In this document: positions 35,988 to 44,522 of the stretch, piece by piece
How the letters are laid out: every line of letters begins with the position of its first letter
Numbering within the stretch: the first letter of the stretch is position 1
NCBI RefSeq assembly: GCF_016862955.1
Contig: NZ_BONY01000061.1
Coordinates: 1 to 55,404 of the forward strand
Length of the DNA: 55,404 nt
From: Rhizocola hellebori
Lineage (GTDB): Bacteria > Actinomycetota > Actinomycetes > Mycobacteriales > Micromonosporaceae
Direction: 5' to 3'
Translations under genes and position numbers: made by a program
The notes under the pieces: model-generated
The model's input: the letters and a program-made list of their open reading frames with translations, nothing else
What the model was told of the DNA's origin: nothing
The model's database searches: none

Positions 35988-37535
35988 GTGACGCAGACGG
36001 TGACCGCGCCAGACAGGACGCAGATCAGCCCTTCCGAAACGGGCCTGACCGCGATGATGAGACGGCGCCTGGTCCCGCTCGAGCAGAAGGTCGACCCCTA
36101 TGGATGGCTCGCCGTCTTCGGGGTGGTCTTCATCGCCGCGTTGTTGCGCCTCTGGAACCTGGCTCAGCCCAACCAGGAGATATTCGACGAGGTCTACTAC
36201 GCCAACGATGCTAATGACATGCTCACCCACTTCGTCGAGTGGGACGAGAAGAACAACGGTCCGGGCTACGTAGTCCACCCGCCACTGGGCAAGTGGATGA
36301 TCGCGCTCGGGATCAAGGCCTTCCACTACGACACGTTCGGCTGGCGAATCAGCGCGGCCGTGGTCGGTGTCATCACCATCTACATGATCATTAGGATCAC
36401 CCAGCGGCTCTTCCAGTCCCTGATCCTGGGCTGTGCCGCCGGCCTGCTCATGGCGTTCGACGGCATGCACTTCGTGCTCTCGCGCACAGCGCTGCTCGAC
36501 ATGTTCCTCATGGTGTTCGTCCTCGCCGCGTTCGGCGCGATCGTCCTCGACCGCGACCAGAGCCGGCGCAAGTGGGCGAAGTTCATCGAATCCGGGGGCG
36601 ACCCATCGGGCAAGGGCAAAGCCAGCCGGCCACCGATCACCATCCCCTGGTGGCGGCTCACCGCGGCACTGCTCATCGGCCTTGGCACCGGCGTGAAGTG
36701 GAGCGCTCTGGCCTTCCTGCCCGCGATGCTCATTCTGGTGCTGTGGTGGGAGATCGGCGTGCGGCGCAGCGCCGGGGTCCGCCGGCCGATCGTCGACGCG
36801 CTGCTCGACGAGATCGGCTGGCTGCTGCTGTGCGCTGTCATCGTCTTCCTGGCCTACCTGGCCACCTGGTCGGGCTGGTTCCTCACCGACACCGGCTACT
36901 ACCGCCATTGGCTGCGCGACAGTGGCCGCACCGAGCTACCCGTGCTCGGCCCGCTGGCGAACCTGCTTGAGTACCACAGCGCGGCTTTCCAGTTCCACAT
37001 CGGCCTGGACGACCCGCACCCCTACGCAGCCCCGGCCTGGACCTGGCTTCTGCTCGGGCGGCCGGTCGCGTTCTACTTCTCCAAGACCGTCCCGTGCGGC
37101 GCTGCCGATTGCTCAGCCGAGGTGCTTTTGCTTGGTACCCCGATGCTGTGGTGGAGCTTCTTGCCGGCGCTGGCCGCCACGCTGTGGTTCGGCGTCGCCC
37201 GCCGCGACTGGCGTGCGGGGGCGATCCTCGTCATGGCCGCCTTCGCGCTCGTGCCTTGGTTCTTCTTCTCCAGCCGCACCATGTTCTTCTTCTACGCGCT
37301 GCCCGCCGAGCCGTTCCTGATTCTGGCCGTGGTCTATGTGCTCGGCTGCATCATGACGCCACCGCCGGGCATGCCGCGCGACGAAAACCGTTTGGTCACC
37401 GGTGCCGTGGTGGCCGGCTTCTTCGTGGTGGTGGTGGCGCTCAACTTCGCCTACTTCTATCCCATCTATGCAGGCGAGTCGATCCCGACGGCCAGCTGGG
37501 TGACCCGAATGTGGCTCAATACGCGCTGGATATAG
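35988..37535 (+). CDS. pmt: Polyprenol-phosphate-mannose--protein mannosyltransferase (Pmt)
   Basis: A GT39-family enzyme that transfers mannose from polyprenyl-phosphate mannose to Ser/Thr of secreted proteins. The 515-residue membrane protein has about ten spans and the Pmt hallmarks: an Asp/Glu pair in QEIFDEVYYANDA near residue 65, VVHPPLGKWMI near 95, and MAFDGMHFVLSRTALLDMFL near 155. A soluble loop follows span 5 or so. The GTG start at 35988 is 56 bp from the divergent rsmI start. Its end overlaps the DUF402 gene by 20 bp. A GT87-like mannosyltransferase elsewhere in the window suggests an active lipid-linked mannose pool. Confidence 0.92.
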   Translation: MTQTVTAPDRTQISPSETGLTAMMRRRLVPLEQKVDPYGWLAVFGVVFIAALLRLWNLAQPNQEIFDEVYYANDANDMLTHFVEWDEKNNGPGYVVHPPLGKWMIALGIKAFHYDTFGWRISAAVVGVITIYMIIRITQRLFQSLILGCAAGLLMAFDGMHFVLSRTALLDMFLMVFVLAAFGAIVLDRDQSRRKWAKFIESGGDPSGKGKASRPPITIPWWRLTAALLIGLGTGVKWSALAFLPAMLILVLWWEIGVRRSAGVRRPIVDALLDEIGWLLLCAVIVFLAYLATWSGWFLTDTGYYRHWLRDSGRTELPVLGPLANLLEYHSAAFQFHIGLDDPHPYAAPAWTWLLLGRPVAFYFSKTVPCGAADCSAEVLLLGTPMLWWSFLPALAATLWFGVARRDWRAGAILVMAAFALVPWFFFSSRTMFFFYALPAEPFLILAVVYVLGCIMTPPPGMPRDENRLVTGAVVAGFFVVVVALNFAYFYPIYAGESIPTASWVTRMWLNTRWI

Positions 37536-38187
37536 GCGGCCTGTCCCATCCGCGCGGCGGTTGCGCCGGCACGAGCGGCTCCCAATGCGGTGAGGGCTGA
37601 AAGTCGCACCAGGTGCCGTCGAAGGGAAACACCCCGGCCTCGGCCAGTTTGATGACCTGCCGACCGGCGTCGCGCACGCGTTGCTCGCTGCCGACCCAAT
37701 AGTGCTCAGGCTCGGTCAGCCGCGCCGCGAACTCCTCCTCGTCCTTCCAGCGCCAGCTGCGGTCGGGCCGGATGACCACGTCGAGGTCCCAGTCGACCGT
37801 GTCCGCGCCAGCCAGCTCGGTGTCACGCCACAGGGCGACAGGCAGCTCCAGATTGGCGTACCAGCTGGTGAACCGCCCGCCGCGGAAGAAGAACCGCAGG
37901 GACCAGTCGGCCCCGGCCGGATGCCACGACAGCAGCGAATGGTTGCGCACGGTAACGCCCAGCGGCTTCTCGGCGCGGACCCACTCGGCCAGCGGCGTCT
38001 GCCTTATCTCACGGCCATCGGGCATCAACGGAAACCAGAAATGGTCGCCCTCCGCGCCGAACATCAGCAGGCCTTCCGCGTCGTGCTGGATCGCCCGCAT
38101 CGGAAACAGCCCAGCGATGGTCTGATGCTGCAGATGGCGAAGGTAGACGATCTCCCCCGGCGTGAAGATCACATCATCGTGAACCAT
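37516..38187 (-). CDS. DUF402 family protein
   Basis: A 223-residue soluble protein of the DUF402 type, whose members include nucleotide or nucleoside phosphate hydrolases. The conserved core is visible: WSLRFFFRGGRFTSWYANLELP, DTVDWDLDVVIRPDRSWRWKDEEEFA and FPFDGTWCDFQP. The D-x-D and KDExEF motifs form the metal site in characterised relatives. The substrate here cannot be predicted. It starts at ATG 38187, nine bp after the LuxR ATPase gene stop on the same strand, so it may be co-transcribed with that regulator. It overlaps pmt tail to tail. Confidence 0.8.
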   Translation of the reverse strand: MVHDDVIFTPGEIVYLRHLQHQTIAGLFPMRAIQHDAEGLLMFGAEGDHFWFPLMPDGREIRQTPLAEWVRAEKPLGVTVRNHSLLSWHPAGADWSLRFFFRGGRFTSWYANLELPVALWRDTELAGADTVDWDLDVVIRPDRSWRWKDEEEFAARLTEPEHYWVGSEQRVRDAGRQVIKLAEAGVFPFDGTWCDFQPSPHWEPLVPAQPPRGWDRPPISSAY

Positions 38188-38196
38188 CCCCGGAGC

Positions 38197-40860
38197 CTAC
38201 TGAAGATCAGGCGATGCCAAAGCCCTTAGCGCGGCGGCCAGCCCGGCTCGGCCGTTGACACCGAGCTTCACGTAGATGCGCAGCAGATGGTTGTCCACCG
38301 TGCGCGGGGAAAGGAAGATCTGCTCCGCGATCTGTTTGCTGGGCACACCGGCGGCGGCCAGCCTGGCGATTTGCCTTTCCCTTGCCGTCAACGTGGATTT
38401 GGGTGTCAGCAGCGAAGGCGTGATCGCGGCCGGGCACAGATCGCGCAGCGCGGCCAGTCTGTCCAGGGCGGTGCTCGCCTGTGGCGAACGCTGATGGCGC
38501 AACGCTTGCACAGCGATGGCCGCCGCCTCGGCCGCGTACAGGTTCATGCCGAGCCCGGCGAACTCCTCAGCCACCGCAAGCAAAGCGCACCCGTCGTTGG
38601 TGGCGGCGGCCTGGGCATGCCGGGCAGCCGGTGCCGCCAGCGCGCCCTGCACCGAGGTCGCCAGCTCAGTCAGCCGATCGGTGGCCTCCGAGGCGAATCC
38701 CAGCCTCACCAGATCGTGCTGGGCGAAGACCTCGTAGGCGGCGAACCCGTCCGCGGTGAGCCGTGCGATCAGCTCGTGCAGCAGGGAAACGGCCCCGTCG
38801 ATGTCGCCCAGCCCCGCCCGCACCCAAACCCGTGCCCGCTCCAGGTCGGGATAGAGAATGGCGACGGTCTGCCTGTGCAGCCTGTCCGCGTCGGCCATCG
38901 CCTCCTCCGCCGCCGGATCACCGGCCAAGGCCAGCGCGTGCGCCAGCTCGGCCGCGGCATGGCCGGCGAAGATCTGGCCGCTGGCCAGTCGGGACAGGGA
39001 TTGGCGCGCCAGCCGTGCGGCGCTTTCCACATTGCCGCTCAGCCGGGCGGCCTGCGCTTCGACCAGGGCCAGCATGCCTGAGCCGAGGCTGAAGTCCCCG
39101 GCGTCGGCCAGACCGCTGAACTCGGCCGCGATCGTGGCCTGAACCGCGTCGAGGTCGCCCGCCAGAATCATTGCCGTGTTGCGGGCAACCTCAAGGGCCA
39201 GCTGGAAATAGGGCGTGTCGTCGCGCCACTGCGCCGAGTCGGCCTGGTATTCGGCGACCTCACGAAGAGTGCGCAGCGGCTCCCCGCGGGCCGCGCGCAG
39301 ATGGCTCAAGGCACTGCCCGCCAACGCTTTTGAGCCGGGCGTAGCCTCCGCGCAGTCAAGCACCTCCAGACCGACCGCGTGCGCGCCCTCCTGATCGTTT
39401 CGGTGGGTGCGCATGATGGTCTCCACGCCCTGGACCCATGCGCGATCCCTCGGCGCGGCGAGCCCGGAGGCGCCTGCCGCCAGCCGCTCCGGCGACTTGA
39501 GGTCGCCCATGCCCCAATAGGTCGTGATGCCCCGCGAGGCGAGCCAGCGGGCCCGCTGTGCATCGTCGGTGATCAGCGACTCGGCACGGTCGAGAATGGC
39601 CAAGCCCTCATCGGGCCGGTCAGCGAACATCATGATGATGGCCACCGATTCGGCGATGTCGAACCTTCCCTCGCGGTCAGCATCAAGCGCGGCCTGGCCC
39701 AGGCGGCAGGCCAGCGGCATGTCGAAGCTGGCGAACGCCTGCTGGCACGCACCCAGAAGAGGCAGCGGATTGTCGACGGTGTTGCTGTCCAATCGCCACA
39801 CGGCCACCCGGAGCAGGTCGTCGCGGCGCTTGGCGCCCGCCTTCTCCACCAGCTCGGCCAAGGTCGCCAGCTGGCGGTGAGCCCGCGTCAGCGGGCTGCG
39901 CCGGCGCACCACCTCGCCGTAGAGCGGATGGGCCAGGCGCACGGTGACCCGCCTACCCTCCGGCACCACCCGGATGAGCTGAAGCTCCTCGGCCCGCTCC
40001 ACCGCCCGCGCGTCGGTGGCCTGTGTCAGCAGCGGCAAGCCAATCGGCTCGCCGTGCGCCACAAACTCCACCACCGCGCGGATATCCGGCTGAAGGTTGC
40101 CGATGCGGGTGTCCACGACCTCGGTGAGGCTGGGCGCCATGGGCGGCGCCCCTGTCCAGCGCCAGATCCCATAGCTCTCGCTGATCTCGGCTCTGGCGTG
40201 CGCGGCCATCACCAGCTCGCGCAGCAACAGCGCGTTGCCCTCGGACAGCCGCCACAACCGGCCCACCGATCCCGAGTCCACCTGACCCCCGAGCACCTCG
40301 GCGAGCAGCGCGCCGGTCTCCGACTCGGTCAGCGGCGCCAGGTCCACCCGCTCGGCCAGCTCCTCGGTCCACAGTGCACGGATCGGATCGGGCACCGTCT
40401 CACCTGTACGGACGCTGGCGAAAACGCGCGCCATCCCGGATCGCGCGACAAAGTAGACCAGGGCAGCCGACAGCGGATCCAGCAGGTGGGCATCGTCAAC
40501 AGCAAGCACCACCTTGGCCGTGTTCGCATCCTCCAAAAGGGCATCGATCGCCCAGCGCACCAGCCCGGCCTGGGACAGACCGGCCGGCTGCATCGGCGGG
40601 AGGACGTGCGCCAGACCGCCAAAGGGCAGGCTGGACGTGGCGATCGTCGCCGTGGCGGCCAGCACCTTGAACTCGCTCCGATCGAGACTCTTAAGCGCCT
40701 CGCGGAGCAAGCGGGTCTTGCCTATCCCGGCAACGCCGCCAATAACCAGGCCGCGGCCGCCTTCACCCGACACAAATTCAGCGAGCCGGGATAGCTCCCC
40801 GGCACGTCCAACGAATCCCCAGGCGGGGTGCACCTGAGAAGCGTACAAGGACATAGCCAA
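38197..40860 (-). CDS. Large ATP-binding LuxR-family regulator (LAL/MalT-like)
   Basis: An 887-residue transcription factor. The N-terminal AAA/STAND ATPase has a Walker A motif IGGVAGIGKTRLLREA at about 40-55 and a Walker B motif KVVLAVDDAHLLDP near 120. A long helical TPR-like sensor region spans about 350-800. The C-terminal LuxR helix-turn-helix (about 815-880) reads LTARERQIARLAAAGVPSKQIAEQIFLSPRTVDNHLLRIYVKLGV. LAL regulators often control carbon use or secondary metabolism; no biosynthetic cluster is adjacent. Inverted repeats in the 250 bp upstream may be operators. The DUF402 gene follows by 9 bp. Confidence 0.9.
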   Translation of the reverse strand: MAMSLYASQVHPAWGFVGRAGELSRLAEFVSGEGGRGLVIGGVAGIGKTRLLREALKSLDRSEFKVLAATATIATSSLPFGGLAHVLPPMQPAGLSQAGLVRWAIDALLEDANTAKVVLAVDDAHLLDPLSAALVYFVARSGMARVFASVRTGETVPDPIRALWTEELAERVDLAPLTESETGALLAEVLGGQVDSGSVGRLWRLSEGNALLLRELVMAAHARAEISESYGIWRWTGAPPMAPSLTEVVDTRIGNLQPDIRAVVEFVAHGEPIGLPLLTQATDARAVERAEELQLIRVVPEGRRVTVRLAHPLYGEVVRRRSPLTRAHRQLATLAELVEKAGAKRRDDLLRVAVWRLDSNTVDNPLPLLGACQQAFASFDMPLACRLGQAALDADREGRFDIAESVAIIMMFADRPDEGLAILDRAESLITDDAQRARWLASRGITTYWGMGDLKSPERLAAGASGLAAPRDRAWVQGVETIMRTHRNDQEGAHAVGLEVLDCAEATPGSKALAGSALSHLRAARGEPLRTLREVAEYQADSAQWRDDTPYFQLALEVARNTAMILAGDLDAVQATIAAEFSGLADAGDFSLGSGMLALVEAQAARLSGNVESAARLARQSLSRLASGQIFAGHAAAELAHALALAGDPAAEEAMADADRLHRQTVAILYPDLERARVWVRAGLGDIDGAVSLLHELIARLTADGFAAYEVFAQHDLVRLGFASEATDRLTELATSVQGALAAPAARHAQAAATNDGCALLAVAEEFAGLGMNLYAAEAAAIAVQALRHQRSPQASTALDRLAALRDLCPAAITPSLLTPKSTLTARERQIARLAAAGVPSKQIAEQIFLSPRTVDNHLLRIYVKLGVNGRAGLAAALRALASPDLQ

Positions 40861-40900
40861 TTGAGTAATCCCTCGATAGCGCTATGAGTAACTGGGCTGT

Positions 40901-40923
40901 TTCCGCGTGAGTGAAACACGGAA
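40901..40923. promoter_or_regulatory. Inverted repeats upstream of the LuxR ATPase gene
   Basis: TTCCGCGT (40901-40908) and ACACGGAA (40916-40923) form an 8-bp inverted repeat with one mismatch. The perfect palindrome ATAGCGCTAT lies nearby at 40876-40885, flanked by GAGTAA direct repeats. Both lie in the spacer after the regulator start codon at 40860 and before the gene on the other strand. They are candidate operators only. Confidence 0.35.
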
Positions 40924-41112
40924 TAGGGTTCGATTTCGCTCGCATTCCATGGACAGTCGAGGTGACCTGCAATGGTTCCGCGGACCAGGATGTCGATTGC
41001 CGCCAGGCGCCGCAGCCGGAGGGCTGGCAGCGGCTGGCGTCTCGTACTGGTACAGGCCGCCGCACGTAACAGACTACTCGTGCTGCGACGCGTATCGATA
41101 GATCTGGGACAG

Positions 41113-41547
41113 GTGCAGGAGCACACGCGCAGCCGTTTGGTCGCGAAGCCCTCCGCCTACTGGCCGACTGTCCTCAATGAAGAGCTAGGTGGCTTACTCG
41201 CTCAACTCGCCACCGACCTCGAGCTGTGCTATCAGCGAATCAGGGACAAGGCATTGGCCACCGCGCTGCGCTGCCCGCCCGACGTGGCCACCATCCAGCT
41301 CGTGGATGCCGCCGTGCGGCGGGAGACCCAGCGTCATCCCGGCAGCGCGCCAGAGGTCGCCCAGGCCACGCTGGAGCTGACCATCTGGAGCCTCGTCTTC
41401 GCCGACGACGCCGAGGAAGGCGACGTCGACCAGCGCATCACCCGCGCCGTCGACGGCGTCGCCGCCCTGATGCTCGACCACGTGCTGGAGCGCTTCGACG
41501 CCATGTACCGCTGCCTCGAAACCGCGATCATTTCCTTCGCCAAATAG
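41113..41547 (+). CDS. Unknown helical protein
   Basis: From GTG 41113 the frame encodes 144 residues; it is open back to 40972, where an Arg-rich, poorly conserved-looking extension would begin. The part from KPSAYWPTVLNEELGGLLAQ onward is rich in Ala, Leu and Glu and predicted to be all helical, with several Cys (LCYQRIRDKALATALRCPP). The length and the arrangement resemble the C-terminal helical half of TetR-like or group-specific regulators, but I see no DNA-binding motif. Family unknown. It diverges from the LuxR ATPase and may be read from the same spacer. Confidence 0.5.
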   Translation: MQEHTRSRLVAKPSAYWPTVLNEELGGLLAQLATDLELCYQRIRDKALATALRCPPDVATIQLVDAAVRRETQRHPGSAPEVAQATLELTIWSLVFADDAEEGDVDQRITRAVDGVAALMLDHVLERFDAMYRCLETAIISFAK

Positions 41548-41574
41548 CAGTTCGCCTTTCAGGGCGATCTGCCG

Positions 41575-41600
41575 CGCGTTGCTTTGCACGCGCCGGAATA
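41575..41600. repeat. Short dispersed palindromic repeat, copy 2
   Basis: CGCGTTGCTTTGCACGCG followed by CCGGAAT repeats the element at 13911-13937 with few changes. It lies 27 bp after a stop codon, in the same position relative to a gene end as copy 1. It may be a REP-like element or a terminator module. Confidence 0.45.
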
Positions 41601-41605
41601 GCAGT

Positions 41606-41640
41606 CAGCGGCCACCTTGATCTAAGCAAGATAGCCGCTG
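41606..41640. terminator. Terminator hairpin of the tRNA-Ala gene
   Basis: CAGCGGC (41606-41612) pairs with GCCGCTG (41634-41640), and inside it CTTG pairs with CAAG. It starts 7 bp beyond the tRNA-Ala 3' end on the minus strand. The adjacent sequence has no T-run. Placement directly after a tRNA supports a terminator. Confidence 0.5.
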
Positions 41641-41647
41641 AGCTATG

Positions 41648-41721
41648 TGGAGATGAGGGGACTCGAACCCCTGACCCCCTCGATGCGAACGAGGTGCGCT
41701 ACCAGACTGCGCCACATCCCC
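41648..41721 (-). tRNA. tRNA-Ala (anticodon CGC)
   Basis: A 74-nt cloverleaf on the minus strand. Acceptor stem GGGGATG/CATCTCC contains the G3-U70 pair that is the alanine identity element, and the discriminator is A. The anticodon stem CCTCG/CGAGG holds loop TTCGCAT, giving anticodon CGC for the codon GCG. The T loop is TTCGAGT. CCA is not encoded. It lies 29 bp after glpR on the same strand, a placement that could allow read-through. Confidence 0.95.
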
Positions 41722-41750
41722 AAGGACCGGACAACGTTAGCACACCTCGA

Positions 41751-42464
41751 TCACGCGGCTGGACCGACCTCGTAGGCGCGCCCGCGGACCCCGGCCACCT
41801 TGCGGTAAGAGATGGTGGCGACCCGTTTTCCGCGTTCGGCCACGGCGGCCGCGGCCGCTTGCTCGGCCAGTTCTCGCATGGCCTCCTGCGCCCGCAGCAG
41901 CTCCTCTTCGAGCAGGCGCGCGGCTTCGCGCCGGGCCTGGGCGCGGCGTTCCTGGGCCAGCCGGACCTGGGCCTGCTGCTCCGCGAGCCAGGCTGCCTGG
42001 CGCGCTTCGGCCCGGCGGCGGCGAGCCATGCGCAGCGCCTGACCGCGCAGATGGCCGAGGTAGAGCAGAAGCATGGCCGCGGTGACGGTGAAGCTGATCC
42101 AGAAGCCGGGGCTGACCAACACCACCCCGATCAGCTGGACCAGGTTGAGCAATGCCAGCGCGGAGAGAACCCGTCGCCGGCGGTAGACGCTGGGGCGGTG
42201 CCGGGGCCGGCGGGAAGCGGGCGGTCTGAAGTCTTCGTCGACCAGCTGAAGGCGGGGCGGCTCGGCCAGGAGCCAGGACGGCGGGTTGACCGGCTGGCGT
42301 CCGGGGGTGGTCCGGGCGCGGCGACGCCGGGACAGAACACGGGCGGTGGACAGTGCCCGTTCGGCGATGAGCCGCTCGGTGGCGTCATACCTGCGCACCA
42401 ACGCCGGCGCCAGGGCAAGCAACCCGGCGGCGGCGAGGACGGCGAGGAGCACCGAGGTGGGCAC
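41751..42464 (-). CDS. glpR: Membrane receptor of the gephyrin-like protein Glp (GlpR/SepX family)
   Basis: A 237-residue membrane protein. A hydrophobic segment lies at the N-terminus (about 4-22), a basic region and two adjoining spans at about 100-140. A long Ala/Arg/Glu coiled coil (about 148-215) and a short tail VRGRAYEVGPAA follow. This layout and the gene order galU-glp-rimJ-glpR match the actinobacterial cell-division membrane protein called GlpR in Corynebacterium and SepX in Streptomyces, which recruits the gephyrin-like Glp to FtsZ/SepF at the septum (from the literature as I recall it). The assignment rests on topology and context more than on motifs. tRNA-Ala follows. Confidence 0.78.
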   Translation of the reverse strand: MPTSVLLAVLAAAGLLALAPALVRRYDATERLIAERALSTARVLSRRRRARTTPGRQPVNPPSWLLAEPPRLQLVDEDFRPPASRRPRHRPSVYRRRRVLSALALLNLVQLIGVVLVSPGFWISFTVTAAMLLLYLGHLRGQALRMARRRRAEARQAAWLAEQQAQVRLAQERRAQARREAARLLEEELLRAQEAMRELAEQAAAAAVAERGKRVATISYRKVAGVRGRAYEVGPAA

Positions 42465-42535
42465 GTTCGCAGGCTACTGGCGTGATCACCAAATAGGCTG
42501 GCACCACTCCGTGAGCGCCTGGCTACGCCTATCCG

Positions 42536-43150
42536 TCACGAGGTGCGCACGCGGCGCCACCTTGCCAGCAGGCCACCCTCGCGGTTCAGGTCTTCCCAGG
42601 TCACGGCATATCCGACATGGTCGCGCCAGCCGCCATCGATGTACATGTAGTGCGGGTGATAGCCCTCTTCCCGCAGTCCCAGCTTTTCCACCACCCGGCG
42701 GGAGGCCTTGTTCTCCGGCCGGATGTTGACCTCGATGCGGTGCAGCCGGCCGGCGTGGAAGGCGTGGTCGACCAGCAGCGCCAGCGCGGTGGGCATGATG
42801 CCGAGGCCCGCCACGCGGGAGTCGATCCAGTACCCGCAATATGCGGAGGAAAACGCGCGCCGCACGATGTTGCCGAGGCCGATGTGGCCGACGAAACGGC
42901 CTTGGTAACACAGCGCGAACGGCATCGACTCGCCGCTGCGAGCGCCCGCTTTGAACGAGCGGCGCACCAGGTGGAAAGCGGCCACCGAGTTGCTCTCCGC
43001 CCACGTTCCGCCCGGGGTCACCTCCCAGGGCCGCAGCCATCGCTCGTTGAACATGCGCACTTGCGACCAGGGCACGGCGTCGCGGCGCTCATAGGGACGC
43101 AGCAGTACATCGCCTTCCGCGAGGACCGCGGGATAACCGATGGTGCTCAT
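42536..43150 (-). CDS. rimJ: GNAT acetyltransferase (RimJ/RimL-like)
   Basis: A 204-residue N-acetyltransferase of the RimJ/RimL branch, which acetylates the N-terminus of ribosomal proteins in E. coli. The GNAT core is visible: VLLRPYERRDAVPWSQ at the start, PFALCYQGRFVGHIGLGNI near residue 78, and the acetyl-CoA loop VAGLGIMPTALALLVDHAF near 113, where relatives have R-G-x-G-x-A. The segment IEVNIRPENKASRRVVEKLGLREEG near 143 is also typical. It overlaps glp by 4 bp (ATGA), which also occurs in the syntenic rimJ of Mycobacterium. Substrate unproven. Confidence 0.88.
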   Translation of the reverse strand: MSTIGYPAVLAEGDVLLRPYERRDAVPWSQVRMFNERWLRPWEVTPGGTWAESNSVAAFHLVRRSFKAGARSGESMPFALCYQGRFVGHIGLGNIVRRAFSSAYCGYWIDSRVAGLGIMPTALALLVDHAFHAGRLHRIEVNIRPENKASRRVVEKLGLREEGYHPHYMYIDGGWRDHVGYAVTWEDLNREGGLLARWRRVRTS

Positions 43151-44436
43151 CGGCGCCGGTCGAGCAGGAGAACGTCGACCGTGGATCCCGCCGGGGCGCT
43201 TGTCACCCGCTCACCGAGAACGAGGAGCGCGTTCGCCTCTGCCATGCCTGCCAGGGTACGAGGCCCGCCCGGCAGTGGTTGCACCGTGTACCCCCCGCCG
43301 CGGCGCTCGGCCACCACCGCGGGCCGGAACTCGCGCAGCCCGGTCGGCGAGATGACCGTTTCCAGCAGGTGACCGCGCACAGACGGCCGGAATACCGGCT
43401 CCGCGCCGGACAGCACCTGGATCACCGGACGAGCCAACACTTCGAAGCCAATCAATGCAGCCCCCGGCTCGCCGGGCAGACAGACGATCGGCACCTCGAT
43501 CACGCTGCCCACCGTCCCGAAGCCCAAGGTCCCGCAGGGGGCAAGGGAAACCTCGGTGAAAACGACGTTTCCGGTCCGGCTGCCGTCCCGCCGGGACAGA
43601 ATCCGACGAACCATGTCCCCCGGACCCGTCCCGGATCCGCCGGTGGTGATGATGAGGTCGGCCCGCCCGGTCTGGTCATCGATGAGCGCCCGCAGCGCTT
43701 CCGGGTCGTCGTCACAGATGCCGACCCGATAGGCGTGCGCCCCCGCTTCCGCCGTGGCCGCGGTCAGCGCGTGCGAGTTGACGTCGACCACCTGGCCCGG
43801 CTGGGAGACCCGGCCCGCCTCGACCAGCTCGTCGCCGGTGGAGATGATGACGACACGTGGCGACGGCCGCACCACCACATGCCCTATCCCGCACGCCGCA
43901 AGGACTCCGACCAGCGCCGGGGTAACCGTTCCCCCCGCCTTGGCCAGCACGGCTCCTTCGGGCATCACCTCGCCGATGCGCCGGATGCCGTAGCCACGCT
44001 TGGCCGGCTGCTTAACCTCGACCGAGGCCATGCCCTGATCGGTCCACTCGCCTGGGATCACCACGTCGGCCGAGACCGGCAGCGGTGCCCCAGCGGCGAC
44101 CGAGAAACATGTGCCCAGGGTCAGCCGGGAGGGCCGCCAGCTGGAGGCGGCCAGGTCGCCGACGACGCTGAGCCGGGCCGGCCGTGACGGCACCGCGTGG
44201 GAGATGTCCTCCGAGCGCGCCGCGTACCCGTCAATGGCAGCCTGGTCGAAGGCCGGATAGGGATGGGGGGCAAGCACATTCTCGGCGAGCACATTGCCGT
44301 GTGCCTGGGTCAGGTCGAGATCCAACGCTGGCAGGGCCCGAAGTCTGCGCAGCACGCTGCCGAGGTAATCGGCCAGCGGGGTCAGCTCAGCATCGGGTGA
44401 CATAGCCGGATCGAGCGCCCCGACCGTCGAAGTCAT
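43147..44436 (-). CDS. glp: Gephyrin-like molybdotransferase/division protein Glp (MoeA family)
   Basis: A 429-residue protein with MoeA architecture. In the N-terminal segment PYPAFDQAAIDGYAARSED, FDQAAIDGYA replaces the usual xxxSAMDGYA. MoeA-like domains follow: VIISTGDELVEAG near residue 195, DLIITTGGSGTGPGDMV near 250 and CLPGEPGAALIGFEVL near 320. MoeA inserts molybdenum into molybdopterin, but the actinobacterial paralogue beside galU and rimJ (Glp) instead links FtsZ to the membrane receptor GlpR. No other molybdenum cofactor genes are present, which favours Glp. ATG 44436 has AGGAGG 7 bases upstream and overlaps a 29-codon micro-ORF as ATGA. Confidence 0.85.
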   Translation of the reverse strand: MTSTVGALDPAMSPDAELTPLADYLGSVLRRLRALPALDLDLTQAHGNVLAENVLAPHPYPAFDQAAIDGYAARSEDISHAVPSRPARLSVVGDLAASSWRPSRLTLGTCFSVAAGAPLPVSADVVIPGEWTDQGMASVEVKQPAKRGYGIRRIGEVMPEGAVLAKAGGTVTPALVGVLAACGIGHVVVRPSPRVVIISTGDELVEAGRVSQPGQVVDVNSHALTAATAEAGAHAYRVGICDDDPEALRALIDDQTGRADLIITTGGSGTGPGDMVRRILSRRDGSRTGNVVFTEVSLAPCGTLGFGTVGSVIEVPIVCLPGEPGAALIGFEVLARPVIQVLSGAEPVFRPSVRGHLLETVISPTGLREFRPAVVAERRGGGYTVQPLPGGPRTLAGMAEANALLVLGERVTSAPAGSTVDVLLLDRRR

Positions 44437-44522
44437 GCCATTGCCTCCTGGCGTCGGCAATCGCTTTCGGCGAAGGCATGAATGAATCTCAATTTCACGA
44501 TGACCTCGACAAGCTCGGTCAT
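44433..44522 (-). CDS. Micro-ORF bridging galU and glp (29 codons)
   Basis: ATG 44522 overlaps the galU stop (ATGA, 44519-44522). The 29 codons, starting MTELVEVIVKLRFI, end at TGA 44433-44435, which overlaps the glp ATG (44434-44436), again ATGA. A strong SD (GGAGGG, 44532-44537) lies 9 bases before its ATG, inside the galU coding end. It could act as a leader that couples galU translation to glp. It is also possible that the frame is accidental; nothing is recognised in the peptide. Confidence 0.45.
   Translation of the reverse strand: MTELVEVIVKLRFIHAFAESDCRRQEAMA

Noticed and set aside
38197-40860. Pathway-specific regulator of a secondary-metabolite cluster
   Set aside because: LAL regulators often play that role, but no polyketide, peptide or terpene genes are in the window.
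43147-44436. Molybdenum cofactor gene moeA as the primary role
   Set aside because: The protein has MoeA domains, but the gene order galU-glp-rimJ-glpR and the lack of other molybdenum cofactor genes in the window favour the division protein Glp. A remaining enzymatic function cannot be excluded.
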